Below are positions 44,063 to 52,799 of a DNA stretch of 64,000 bases, piece after piece. Under the pieces are notes generated by a model. It ran no database searches. It was not told where the DNA came from and worked only from the letters and a program-made list of their open reading frames with translations. The stretch comes from Syntrophaceae bacterium UBA2210 (lineage in GTDB: Bacteria > Desulfobacterota > Syntrophia > Syntrophales > UBA2210): assembly GCA_002327865.1 (NCBI GenBank), contig DCUQ01000009.1, positions 1 through 64,000 on the forward strand, given 5' to 3'. The position numbers were made by a program, and so were the translations under genes. Each line of letters starts with the position of its first letter. Position 1 is the stretch's first letter.

Positions 44063-44752
44063 AACCGCTCAAGTAAAAAGACGGGAGCTCACGTCGCCGT
44101 TTGACTTAGGACGCAGGACAAACAGGATCTTCCATCCCGGGAAATGGACGGTCGCCATGAGTTCGGAGAGGCCAGGCACAAGTTCTTCCTGCCGGGTAAT
44201 TTCGCCATGGATGAGGCATACGGAATAATGAGCCGGCGACACCACGGGGACTCCTTCAGTTTGCGGATCTGCCGGGCGCGGGCGTCTCCAGCGATTCTGC
44301 ATCATACAAAGCAATACGGGGGACAGTTCATTGCGGACGCACTGAACCATGTCACCAGAAGGATGGACCTGAACGGCGATTAGCTTATCGGTGAGATGGT
44401 TGACGGAATTCCAGTTGACCACCACTTACCCTACTCCTTACAGAGTCCCTGTGGTCAAAACTATCCAAGCAAAAAATTGGGAGACAGATAATCACTTATC
44501 AGGTACAAGTCATTCCCCGGGCGGGGATAGTCAAAATATACTTACCGGTTCACGTAAAAAGGTGGCGGTAATAAACTACCGTCACCTTTTCTATATAAAC
44601 TGAAAGGTATGGATAGAGAATAGGGGGGGGGGGAACCTCTCAGATTATTTGAGGGATGGGCGATCATTGGAACGGAGGAAAAGAAGAACCACCCACCCCT
44701 ATGAAAATCTGAATCAAGATTGAAAGCACCTCTCACAAGGATCGCGATGGAG
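44063..44752. other. Non-coding or decayed stretch
   Basis: Two overlapping antisense frames (44144-44383 plus and 44069-44425 minus) have no family resemblance and no ribosome binding site. A G-run (bases 44622-44632) and a hairpin at 44556-44590 are the only structure noted. It may contain a decayed gene. Confidence 0.35.
44552..44590 (-). terminator. Terminator for the small minus-strand gene
   Basis: Read on the minus strand, AAAAGGTGACGGTA and TACCGCCACCTTTT form a 14-bp stem with one G-U pair, a 6-nt loop and a following T-run. It lies about 160 bases downstream of the small gene at 44753-44923. Confidence 0.55.
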
Positions 44753-44923
44753 TTATCCTAATGTATGCTTTGGAGGCATATTCAGGATCTTGTCCAGATC
44801 TATCTCTTTTAAAGAACTATATTGCGTACTATGTCTCATATTGATTATATCAAGAGCGTCTTTCTCAAGCTGGTGGCCTGTAACTTCACATCTTAGTTTC
44901 TTTGAGGCCTTGTCATTATTCAT
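44753..44923 (-). CDS. Small hydrophilic protein (56 aa), unknown
   Basis: A 56-residue frame starting MNNDKASKKLRCEVTGHQLE and ending NMPPKHTLG, with a single Cys and mixed-charge helices. GAGGGA lies 8 to 9 bases before the ATG and a terminator follows on the same strand, which supports a real short gene. An N-terminal extension to 45001 is open but lacks a better ribosome binding site. No family recognised. Confidence 0.5.
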   Translation of the reverse strand: MNNDKASKKLRCEVTGHQLEKDALDIINMRHSTQYSSLKEIDLDKILNMPPKHTLG

Positions 44924-45381
44924 ATCTCTATCCCTCGTATCAGTGTTCGAAAAGTGGGGGGTTGGGAACAAAAACCTGCCGTGCGAAAACCGCATTTCCA
45001 ATTTGAGGTTTTATTGTCTCCCACCCCCCAATTTGTTCGTCGACAATTTTCGAACCTCCTTTGCTCCTGCCGACATCAGACCGGTAGTTGCTCGTGCCGT
45101 TGACCCCTCACCTCATAATTCCTTTCCTTGCAGTACAGTCAACGGTTGCCTTTTAGTACTTCACGAATCGTGCCATTTTTATTGCCGAAGCATGTAATAA
45201 ATTAAATCTCACTGTTTACAGGATATTAGAGAGTTATTCGTCTTTGAGGGATTGTGGATGACATAAAAGATATACGGGGATAGCCGGGGTCACAATGGCA
45301 TTATAAGAAGCGGATTACAGATATATGTGATTGTATTACGGGCAGTTAATCGTAGATGCCAAAACGACATGTACCATGTCA
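44924..45381. other. Intergenic stretch without a recognisable gene
   Basis: Short frames on both strands lack ribosome binding sites. I saw no repeat or hairpin of note here. Confidence 0.4.
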
Positions 45382-46770
45382 TTATGGCGTACTTCCTGTG
45401 TCTTCCCATTCCTTCAGTTTTCTTTGGAGGGTTCTCAGTCCTATCCCCAGCATCTTGGCAGCCTGCGTGCGGTTTCCGCCGGTTGCATTAAGGGCTCTAC
45501 GTATGTGGTTTTTCTCTACTTCTTCGAGGGTCATTATTTTATCTTTCCCCCCTTGAGGGAAATCACAGGGCAAAAGATCACGTACGGAGGACCCGGTCAG
45601 GACCTGTTCTTTTTCCAAAAGCACCGCCTTTGCTATGATATTCTCCAGCTCCCTAACGTTTCCCGGAAATGAGTGTGCGGCAAGGCATTGCGCGAAGTGG
45701 GGATCAAGTGAACGAATGGTCTTGTTGTTTTTTTCCGCGTGGACTTTTAAAAAATGCATTGCCAGGGGCAAGACATCATCCCTTCGTTCCCTCAATGGCG
45801 GTATATTTATATGAAACATATTAAGGCGATAAAAAAGGTCCTCTCTGAAAGTACCTTTTTTAATCTCCTCTTTGATATCTCTATTGGTGGCGGAGATTAT
45901 TCTCACATTGATATCCCGTGTCTGCGTACTCCCCAGCCGGTAAAGCTCTCTCTCCTGAACGACACGCAGCATCTTTCCCTGCAGCGATGAGTCGAGTTCC
46001 GTTATTTCATCCAGGAAGAGAGTTCCCCCCCTGGCCGCCTCGAAGAAGCCCTGCTTTTCAGCAGTGGCGCCGGTGAACGCACCCTTGGTATGGCCGAAGA
46101 AATCGTCTTCAAAGAGGGTTTTGCTGAAGGAGGCCATGTTAACGGCGACAAAGGGTCCTGTGGAACGCGAGCTTAAATTATGAATAATCCTGGCAAGCAT
46201 CTCCTTACCTGTTCCGGATTCACCGGTGATCACAATGTTATAGTCGGTGGGCGCCACGACCTCGACCTGATGAAATACCAGGGCCATCGCCGGATCTTCA
46301 GCGACCATACCCTCAAAAGCAGACAGGTTTCCCAGATCGGAGAATGTCTGGCTCCTCTCAAAGAGGGCAAGCTTGTTTTTGAGGTTGTACCGTTCAAGCG
46401 CCCGATTGATGGTGATTATAAATTTTTCGCCGTTGATCGGTTTGATAAGATAATCGTAAGCTCCGAATTTCATCGCTTGAACCGCCGAAGATATGTCATC
46501 GACGGCCGTTACAATGATACACTCCAGAGACGGGAATGCTTCCTTTATCTGCTGCAGCAGTTTCATTCCTCCCGGTTCGGGCATGATAAGGTCCAGGATT
46601 ACCAGATGGAAGTTGTTGGCTCTGATTATTTCCATCACGCGCGAGCTATCCAGAATGAGAGCGGGTTCGGGCATGCCGGAGCTGACTATCGCGGCTTTTA
46701 TGCTCAGCAATAGACCGATGTCATCATCAACAACCAGGACTGAAGGACTATTGGGGGGTATAGATTCCAT
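45382..46770 (-). CDS. Sigma-54-dependent response regulator (NtrC family)
   Basis: A 462-residue regulator with three domains. An N-terminal receiver (SVLVVDDDIGLLLSIKAAI) has the phospho-acceptor Asp in LVILDLIMPEPGG. The AAA+ sigma-54 activator domain shows Walker A GESGTGKEMLARII, the sigma-54-binding GAFTGA in GHTKGAFTGATAEK, and Walker B LFLDEITEL. The C-terminal Fis-type helix-turn-helix is ALNATGGNRTQAAKMLGIG. The ATG at 46770 lies next to the kinase stop, so the pair is an operon. It should activate sigma-54 promoters after phosphorylation by the neighbouring kinase. The target genes are unknown. Confidence 0.92.
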   Translation of the reverse strand: MESIPPNSPSVLVVDDDIGLLLSIKAAIVSSGMPEPALILDSSRVMEIIRANNFHLVILDLIMPEPGGMKLLQQIKEAFPSLECIIVTAVDDISSAVQAMKFGAYDYLIKPINGEKFIITINRALERYNLKNKLALFERSQTFSDLGNLSAFEGMVAEDPAMALVFHQVEVVAPTDYNIVITGESGTGKEMLARIIHNLSSRSTGPFVAVNMASFSKTLFEDDFFGHTKGAFTGATAEKQGFFEAARGGTLFLDEITELDSSLQGKMLRVVQERELYRLGSTQTRDINVRIISATNRDIKEEIKKGTFREDLFYRLNMFHINIPPLRERRDDVLPLAMHFLKVHAEKNNKTIRSLDPHFAQCLAAHSFPGNVRELENIIAKAVLLEKEQVLTGSSVRDLLPCDFPQGGKDKIMTLEEVEKNHIRRALNATGGNRTQAAKMLGIGLRTLQRKLKEWEDTGSTP

Positions 46771-46771
46771 A

Positions 46772-49450
46772 TTATCTGCTCTTGGATTCCTTGTCAGCCA
46801 TTGTGGGGAATGTAACGGTAAAGACAGTGCCTTCCCCTTCTTTACTGAGGAAGGTAATCTTTCCTCCATTGGCCTCTACGAGATTAAAGGTAATGGATAG
46901 ACCGAGGCCCGTTCCTCCTTCGGCCTGCCGTGACGTAACAAAGGGATCAAATATCTTGTCCGCGATGGTGGGATCAACACCCCTGCCGTTATCCGAGATT
47001 GAGATGACCGCTCTTCCGGTTTTTTTCTGAAGCCGCGTGGATATGGTTATTTTGCCGTGATCATGGTTGATGGCCTGGGTTGCATTGATCGCGATATTCA
47101 TGATTATCTGTTCGATGCTCTGAAGGTTCCCCTCTATCACCGGCGTTTTTTTAGCCAGTTCAAGTTCCAGAAGAATATTCGACTTTTTCAGGGTTGCCTC
47201 TATTAGCCGCACAGCGGTTGTTACTACCTTATTTATTTCGATCTGTGTCTTATCCGTGATACTCGACTGCTGCGTAAAATGCTTTAAATTGCTTACGGTT
47301 TTTGCGACCCGGTTTGCAGCCAGGTCAATATCCGAAAGGAGCTGCGGCAAGTTTTCTTTGAGAAAATCGCAGGTGAGTCCTCCATACTTCTTGTCGGGAT
47401 CCGTTTTAGCCTCTTTTTCCAGTACGGGGAGCGTATCGTGCCATACCTTCTGCAGCAGAGGCATGTCGAACATGATCTTATTAATCGGATTATTGATTTC
47501 GTGGGCGACACCAGCTACAAGGGTCCCCAGCGCCTCCATCTTCTGCGCGTGCAGCAATTGTAGTTCGAGTTGTTTCTTTTCTTGTTCCGATCGTTTTTGA
47601 TCGGTAATATCTTCAATCATTGCGATAAAATAGAGAGGATGTCCATTTTCATCATAGACGACAGATGCTGTGGTATTTCCCCATATAATCTCTCTATCCT
47701 TTCTGATGTAGCGTTTTTGCGTCTTATAGTATGGTATGCGTCCCAGCAATAATTGCGCCACTTGTTTGAGGTCTTGTTCTATATGCTCAGGATGGGTAAT
47801 ATCGATAAAGGAACTTCCCACCAATTCCGCTTCATCATAACCCAGCAATCTGCAGAACATCGCATTGATGTGTTCAAAGCGGTACTCGAGATCAAGAATT
47901 GCCATTCCGAGAGCACCACCTTCAAAGACGGTGCGGAAACGTTCTTCGTTTTCCCTGAGTGCCTCTTCTGCCTTCTTGCGCTCCGTGATGTCTTCTCCAT
48001 GGATAATGGTCGCGATCAATATCTTTTTCGGCTCAGCATAGATGTTTGCAGAGGTCCACATCCCAATGCGCACCGTTCCATCTTTACGCAGAATCGGCAT
48101 CTCCTGGACATGTAAATCTCCATCCCCTTTTTGTGCATGTGCGAGTTTCCGTAGTGATTCCGAGCTACTGGCATCGGGAAACAATATTCCGAGCGGCCGC
48201 CCCACCATTTCCTTCTCGGTTCTTCCGCTCATTCTCTCAAAGGCCTCATTGAAGATGGTTGTTTCCCCGTACCGGTCAAGGACAATTATCGGCGCGTTGG
48301 CACACCGTATAAGGTTGTTGAGATAATCTGTGGTTTCTCTGAGTTCCCTGGTTCGCTTTCGGACTTCACTTTTGAGAATGGTTGACCACCGGTAAGCGGA
48401 GAGGGATGAAAAAACGCCCGCTATGATGAGAAAGAGAATTATAAAGGCGAAGGTATTGAGCGCCTGAACTCCCGCCATTCGAATAATTCTATCGATCTCA
48501 CTCACGGGTGCGACCACTGCAACAGACCAGATCTGATCAAGAACATAGACCGGAGAATAGGCAATCAGTTTCTCGATCCGCCCCGCCTTACCCCGGTGCC
48601 AGCCGGACATATAGCGACCGATGCCTTCTTTACCGGCAATAATTTTCTGCTGAATTTCGTTAATGGACTCATATGACAGTTCCGGATTCCTTTTCTCCCT
48701 TGCCTTGAAGGCATCTTGACCAATGAATTCCTCCACATTGTGGGCGAGGAAATAACCCTCTTGATCCATCAACCAGGCGTATCCGGATTCACCCGATACG
48801 ATAGGTGAGATAAAGATCTTTCCCACGGACCGAAGGTCAAAGGAAATTACAAGTATGCCCGCAAAACGCTTTTTTGAAGCACCCTGGTCGCTTTTCACGT
48901 ATATAGGGGCGGACATCCGTATACGTTTTTCCCCCTCTTCGTTGACCGTGATCCCGAACATTTTGACGTGTCCCGCCTCCTTTGTGCTTACAAAATAAGG
49001 CTCCGCGCCATAGTTTCTGCCAACGAGGTCATCCCGCCAATCGTCGGAAGGGTATATGAACCGGAGAATGCCATGCTCGTCAAGGCGACGAATGGAGGTC
49101 CTCGGTATAAACCCCAGATACATGTTTTGCATATACTCGAGAGAATCGGGGGTCATATGCTGGATTGCCGACACCTTCGTTGCCGATACAAGCGACGCCT
49201 TAATCTCGCTGAAATAGGTTTCAATCCCGGCAGCTGCCGATCGGGCAAGGATTAACTGATTTTCATTAAACTGCTCGAGGGCGGTCTGCCGTGTTACATG
49301 AAAGGTTTGAATACCGAGAAAGGTCGTTATGCTTATGGCAACAATGGTTATGCTGAGGATGATTATCTGGATCCACCAGAAAGGGTTTTTTACCTTCGCA
49401 CTAGAAGAATTAACCTCCTGCTTATTGTCTGCGCCTATAGTATCGGTCAT
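46772..49450 (-). CDS. Membrane sensor histidine kinase (Cache-PAS-PAS-HisKA-HATPase)
   Basis: An 892-residue kinase. A first helix (WWIQIIILSITIVAISITTF) and a second near residue 345 bracket a periplasmic double-Cache-like domain (residues about 50-330) that would bind a small molecule. Two PAS domains follow (about 380-500 and 505-630), the second with the PAC segment YKTQKRYIRKDREIIWG. A dimerisation and His site (GVAHEINNPINKIM) comes next, then an HATPase domain with NIAINATQAIN (N box), SISDNGRGVD and GGTGLGLSI. A long insert after the His helix is unusual but seen in this kinase group. It pairs with the downstream response regulator. The signal is unknown. Confidence 0.9.
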   Translation of the reverse strand: MTDTIGADNKQEVNSSSAKVKNPFWWIQIIILSITIVAISITTFLGIQTFHVTRQTALEQFNENQLILARSAAAGIETYFSEIKASLVSATKVSAIQHMTPDSLEYMQNMYLGFIPRTSIRRLDEHGILRFIYPSDDWRDDLVGRNYGAEPYFVSTKEAGHVKMFGITVNEEGEKRIRMSAPIYVKSDQGASKKRFAGILVISFDLRSVGKIFISPIVSGESGYAWLMDQEGYFLAHNVEEFIGQDAFKAREKRNPELSYESINEIQQKIIAGKEGIGRYMSGWHRGKAGRIEKLIAYSPVYVLDQIWSVAVVAPVSEIDRIIRMAGVQALNTFAFIILFLIIAGVFSSLSAYRWSTILKSEVRKRTRELRETTDYLNNLIRCANAPIIVLDRYGETTIFNEAFERMSGRTEKEMVGRPLGILFPDASSSESLRKLAHAQKGDGDLHVQEMPILRKDGTVRIGMWTSANIYAEPKKILIATIIHGEDITERKKAEEALRENEERFRTVFEGGALGMAILDLEYRFEHINAMFCRLLGYDEAELVGSSFIDITHPEHIEQDLKQVAQLLLGRIPYYKTQKRYIRKDREIIWGNTTASVVYDENGHPLYFIAMIEDITDQKRSEQEKKQLELQLLHAQKMEALGTLVAGVAHEINNPINKIMFDMPLLQKVWHDTLPVLEKEAKTDPDKKYGGLTCDFLKENLPQLLSDIDLAANRVAKTVSNLKHFTQQSSITDKTQIEINKVVTTAVRLIEATLKKSNILLELELAKKTPVIEGNLQSIEQIIMNIAINATQAINHDHGKITISTRLQKKTGRAVISISDNGRGVDPTIADKIFDPFVTSRQAEGGTGLGLSITFNLVEANGGKITFLSKEGEGTVFTVTFPTMADKESKSR

Positions 49451-49603
49451 GCATCATTACCTGATGTAGTTCACAATACCTTGAATTTTCTTAAGAAGAA
49501 GTATACGCGGAAGGGAATTCCCATGTCAATAAAATAGTGGCCACGGGAAATTGAGGAGGGGGTAGAGAAAGGCCCGGTCTCAGGCTGCAGGCAGAAGTTG
49601 CCA

Positions 49604-50152
49604 TTACATGTGTTCGTCTAACTCCGCAAGACCGTCTGCAACATTGCTTTTGATCAGGTTCAAGACCTCCATGTGATTGAGGGGAACATCACCGAGACCC
49701 TGTCGCAGTTCCCTTGTATCGAGGGAGTACACGTGCGAATTTTTTTTGTGGGTATATACGAAATCAACGACAGGGTTTCCAAGTATCAAGGCCCTTATTA
49801 CTCCGGCAACATCACCCAGCGGCTGTCGATCGATATGGCTGTGTTTGAATTCGGCATAAACCCTGGTGCCTTTCCCTACATCGGATTCAATGACGAATCT
49901 GCCGCCGGCTGCCTGCGCGGCCTGCGCAAGCATGGGCAACCCCAGGCCGACACGGCGGACTTTCTTTGTCGTATAGAAAGGATCCATGGTTCTTTCCAGG
50001 GTTTCCTTGTCCATACCGGTCCCATTGTCCCGTATCTCCAGACTGAACACATCATGTAGCAGATCTTCATTAACGGTTATCTCTACCAGGCTGGCCTCAG
50101 CCCTGGTCGAGTTTTCGGCTATATCAAGAATGTGAAGGGCCATTTCCAGCAT
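49604..50152 (-). CDS. GHKL-type ATPase domain protein
   Basis: A 182-residue protein with a histidine-kinase-like ATPase domain alone: LHILDIAENSTRAEASLVEI (N box), EIRDNGTGMDKETLERTMDP, and the lid/G2 motif VRRVGLGLPMLAQAAQAAGG. No His-phosphotransfer helix or receiver is attached. A C-terminal 60-residue extension follows. It lies 2 bases after the PHP gene and belongs to the run of DRTGG and anti-sigma-like genes near formate dehydrogenase or hydrogenase subunits. The substrate or partner is unknown. Confidence 0.82.
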   Translation of the reverse strand: MLEMALHILDIAENSTRAEASLVEITVNEDLLHDVFSLEIRDNGTGMDKETLERTMDPFYTTKKVRRVGLGLPMLAQAAQAAGGRFVIESDVGKGTRVYAEFKHSHIDRQPLGDVAGVIRALILGNPVVDFVYTHKKNSHVYSLDTRELRQGLGDVPLNHMEVLNLIKSNVADGLAELDEHM

Positions 50153-50154
50153 AA

Positions 50155-50892
50155 TTATTCGAAAACTTTTCTCCCGTCCTGGTTCATAAATGCCATTTTC
50201 AACTCTGCCACCGTCGGCTCCTGCATGCGTATCTTCGTGGATACACCGCCGATATCCCGAAGATAATGAGCATCGGACGATGTTATAAAGGCATATCGGG
50301 CAAGTTCAGGATAAGTTTTTCTCGCACCGGCGATGCTCATCCGGGATGAAATCTCCAGTGCGTCAAGCGCAACCGTGTCGGGTATAAACCCGAGTTGTCC
50401 CAGGACACTGAAACTTTCACGGTCGATATGAGCGGCCGCCGCCAGCCCCCCCAATTCATGAATGCGCCGTACAACATCCTCAAGGGTTATATTGGTGGCC
50501 CCGATCAGCAATTTTTCGTTAAATCCCTCTACCTCGCCATGTTCGTTGACAACAACCTGGCATCCGAAAATATCTTCATCGTTGAGTCCTTCGAGGTGGT
50601 CGTAGATCGTTTCCTGGAGGGCTCGAAGAGGCTCGATTGTATCAAACCATGCAAGCACATGCGCCTCTTCCCTGGTGGTTATCTCCATTGCCGGCAGTAC
50701 GACAAGCGGAGTGCCGATCGCCGCGGCCATCACATACTCAACGTTTTCCGAAGCATTATGGTCTGATATCGCGATAACATCCAGTCCGCATTGTATTGCC
50801 TCGTGAACAAGGGCCGAGGGGTGCATATCGAAATCGGCACAGGGAGAAAGACAGGTATGCACATGAAGGTTGCAATTAAAAATTTTCAGCAT
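50155..50892 (-). CDS. PHP-domain phosphoesterase-like protein
   Basis: A 245-residue PHP protein with the metal-binding motifs NLHVHTCLSPCADFDMHP, VIAISDHNASENV, AAHIDRESFS and ITSSDAHYLRDIGG. PHP domains hydrolyse phosphodiesters (as in polymerase III alpha or trinuclear-metal phosphatases). The gene is embedded between DRTGG, anti-sigma-like and ATPase genes; in related organisms this group accompanies NuoE/F-type hydrogenase or formate dehydrogenase clusters. The exact reaction is unknown. Confidence 0.85.
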   Translation of the reverse strand: MLKIFNCNLHVHTCLSPCADFDMHPSALVHEAIQCGLDVIAISDHNASENVEYVMAAAIGTPLVVLPAMEITTREEAHVLAWFDTIEPLRALQETIYDHLEGLNDEDIFGCQVVVNEHGEVEGFNEKLLIGATNITLEDVVRRIHELGGLAAAAHIDRESFSVLGQLGFIPDTVALDALEISSRMSIAGARKTYPELARYAFITSSDAHYLRDIGGVSTKIRMQEPTVAELKMAFMNQDGRKVFE

Positions 50893-50935
50893 GTCGGGAA
50901 CGTACGTAAAGCCGTTCGGTCGTGTCAGGCTTTAC

Positions 50936-51277
50936 TTATGCATCGTGGTGCATCAGATGATAGATTTTACCAACCAGTTCGAATGCCGGAAGGCTGCTTA
51001 AAATAATTGGTATTCCTTCATCTTGAGCTTTTTCGAGAGTTTCTTTCTCCGGACGGGCATCCTGAACGATTATAATCCCGGCATGCTCTTTCAATGAAGC
51101 GACTGCCACGATATTCTGATGTACCTGGCGGGTTATCCAGAGATCCCCTTTTTTGCTGTTGGCCATTACATCACTCAAAAGATCACCTGCATAACCGCCG
51201 GTTATTTCCTTTTTGAGATTTTCCCAGCAACATTTACATTTCAGATCCAATTTTTCGATGAAGAAATCCAGTGTCAT
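50936..51277 (-). CDS. DRTGG-like domain protein, second copy
   Basis: A 113-residue single-domain protein of the DRTGG type, an alpha-beta fold found in HPr-kinase and phosphotransacetylase N-terminal regions. It has EITGGYAGDLLSDVMANSKK, the usual core (G-Y-x-x-D-x-L-S-x-V), then LWITRQVHQNIVAVASLKEH. A DxxCxxL motif near its start (LDLKCKCCWENLKK) is cysteine-rich and could bind a metal or sense redox. It is preceded by a GAGGAT site. Confidence 0.8.
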   Translation of the reverse strand: MTLDFFIEKLDLKCKCCWENLKKEITGGYAGDLLSDVMANSKKGDLWITRQVHQNIVAVASLKEHAGIIIVQDARPEKETLEKAQDEGIPIILSSLPAFELVGKIYHLMHHDA

Positions 51278-51295
51278 GATTCATATCCTCGAAAA

Positions 51296-51736
51296 CTATT
51301 GTTTACCATTGATATTAATAATGCTTTTCAAGTATGTTCCCTTGCCGACATCGGATTGAATTTCAAAAAAATCGGAGAATTTCCCGATATTCGACAGTCC
51401 CATTCCCGCTCCGAAACCCAGCTCACAAACCTCGGCATCGGCGGTCGAGTAACCTTCCTTCAGCGCCAGTTCAATATCGGCAATACCTTGACCTTCATCT
51501 TTGGCTTCGATAATTATTGAATCAGGGAAAACCTCGAATTTTATAACACCTATTCTCGCATAGGATATGATATTGATCTCTGCCTCAAAAACAACAATCG
51601 ATACTTTCCTGACAACCGTTTCTGAAATACCCCGAGCTTTCAATATCTTCTTGATTTCATTGGATACCCGCCCGGCATTCTGGAAACTGCGCCCTTCAAT
51701 AATGTAACTGCCGTTATATTCACTCACTGCTTTCAC
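51296..51736 (-). CDS. RsbW-like anti-sigma/ATPase domain protein
   Basis: A protein of about 146 residues with a HATPase_c_2 (RsbW-type) fold: SFQNAGRVSNEIKKILKARG, ARIGVIKFEVFPDSIIIEAK, and the glycine-rich lid FGAGMGLSNIGKFSDFFEI. In Bacillus such proteins are Ser/Thr kinases holding a sigma factor. The start is uncertain: GTG at 51736 or 51727, both overlapping the end of the upstream DRTGG gene; a frame from 51811 also exists but would overlap that gene by 90 bases. Confidence 0.75.
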   Translation of the reverse strand: MKAVSEYNGSYIIEGRSFQNAGRVSNEIKKILKARGISETVVRKVSIVVFEAEINIISYARIGVIKFEVFPDSIIIEAKDEGQGIADIELALKEGYSTADAEVCELGFGAGMGLSNIGKFSDFFEIQSDVGKGTYLKSIININGKQ

Positions 51737-52109
51737 AAGCCGAATTTCTGGCACAAACTTCCTGGATACACCCGGAAACACCTTTCTGAAAAAGCCGTCC
51801 GCATGTCTCAAACATGATATATTTTGTACTCAGAAGCGGTATCCCCAGTTCTTTGGCAATTTCGATGCTCTGATCCAGGGGCACCTTGCCGCGACAGAAT
51901 ATAATGGCCACAATATCGAGTGCATAGGCAGTACGAACGCATTGCGGAGTAACAAGACCAGTTATAAGCAGACACCCGGGACGGGCAAATGCAAGAACAT
52001 CACTCATGAGGTCTGCTCCGAAGGCTGTTTTTATATCGATTTGCAACTGATCGTCAGTCCCAACAATTACCCTAGCATCCAAAGTGTCGCATATTTCAGC
52101 CAGTTTCAC
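51720..52109 (-). CDS. DRTGG-like domain protein, first copy
   Basis: A 129-residue protein with the DRTGG-type core ADLMSDVLAFARPGCLLITG, followed by the usual TAYALDIVAIIFCRGKVPLD and the C-terminal GIPLLSTKYIMFETCGRLF. It begins with GTG after a GGGGG ribosome binding site. It heads the five-gene set DRTGG, RsbW-like, DRTGG, PHP, GHKL, of which the two DRTGG members (51720 and 50936) are diverged. A promoter candidate lies at 52139-52167. Confidence 0.8.
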   Translation of the reverse strand: MKLAEICDTLDARVIVGTDDQLQIDIKTAFGADLMSDVLAFARPGCLLITGLVTPQCVRTAYALDIVAIIFCRGKVPLDQSIEIAKELGIPLLSTKYIMFETCGRLFQKGVSGCIQEVCARNSACESSE

Positions 52110-52138
52110 TAGAACCCCCTCTTATGTCTAATTTGTCG

Positions 52139-52167
52139 TGATTAGCATATGCTATCGTGCATGTCAA
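52139..52167 (-). promoter_or_regulatory. Promoter candidate for the DRTGG-RsbW-PHP block
   Basis: On the minus strand TTGACA and TAATCA are separated by 17 bp; the spacer contains an AGCATATGCT palindrome. The -10 is weak. Confidence 0.35.
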
Positions 52168-52799
52168 CACAATCTGCAGATCGAAATCAAGGTCGATAAC
52201 CTTACAATCTTGTTTTCACTGATCAATTCCCGTTTATGACAATTTTAAGCAAATCATAAACCGGCTCGAGGGGAGCGCCAATCATGTGTCATGATACTAC
52301 CGGGATAAATATCATCTTTTATCAAGAATCAGTCTGCGAGAGGAATTATTGTTGAGACAAAGAGTGAGGCTATAATCAAAGGTTTGTCATATATCAGCCC
52401 TGCCGGTACCGTTGATAAGCGCCGCGATGCGCACAAACTTTAGAAAAAATTGAATCTTCCCGCAAAAAGTTGCGGGGAATCTCCGACTGTTAAGGAATTT
52501 TTCATTTTTTATTCGCTCGCTGACCCCGCCGCAAGCAGCGGGGAATGCGCTCGCTGTTCAGTTCAGGATTAACCTGTTTTCCCGATAAGTTATTTGTCGA
52601 TACAACCGTCTTGCGTTACAGATTTCATCTTCTTATTACTGCCAGACACAAAGAATCCAGGCTCAAAACAAGAGCCTGGATTCCGATACATACTCTATTC
52701 TGTTCTTATACCCTTATTTCGGAAACCGGTTCGTTATAATCCATATCACGGTATCCCGAAGGGTTTTATTTCTTTATTTCTCTATCTGCAGATCATTCC
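52168..52799. other. Intergenic region between FDH and the DRTGG block
   Basis: No gene is supported. It holds GC-rich hairpins (around 52458-52476 and 52530-52548) and a perfect 12-bp inverted repeat at 52653-52683. On the minus strand it follows the fdhA stop. Confidence 0.5.
52653..52683 (-). terminator. Perfect hairpin downstream of fdhA
   Basis: GAATCCAGGCTC and GAGCCTGGATTC form a 12-bp stem with a 7-nt A-rich loop, 117 bases past the fdhA stop. It is followed on the minus strand by TTTG only, so termination there is not certain; it may alternatively be a GGAATCCAG-type repeat. Confidence 0.4.

Noticed and set aside
44069-44425. 118-codon minus-strand frame, possibly a decayed gene
   Set aside because: No domain, ribosome binding site or repeat supports it; an antisense frame of similar length exists on the other strand.
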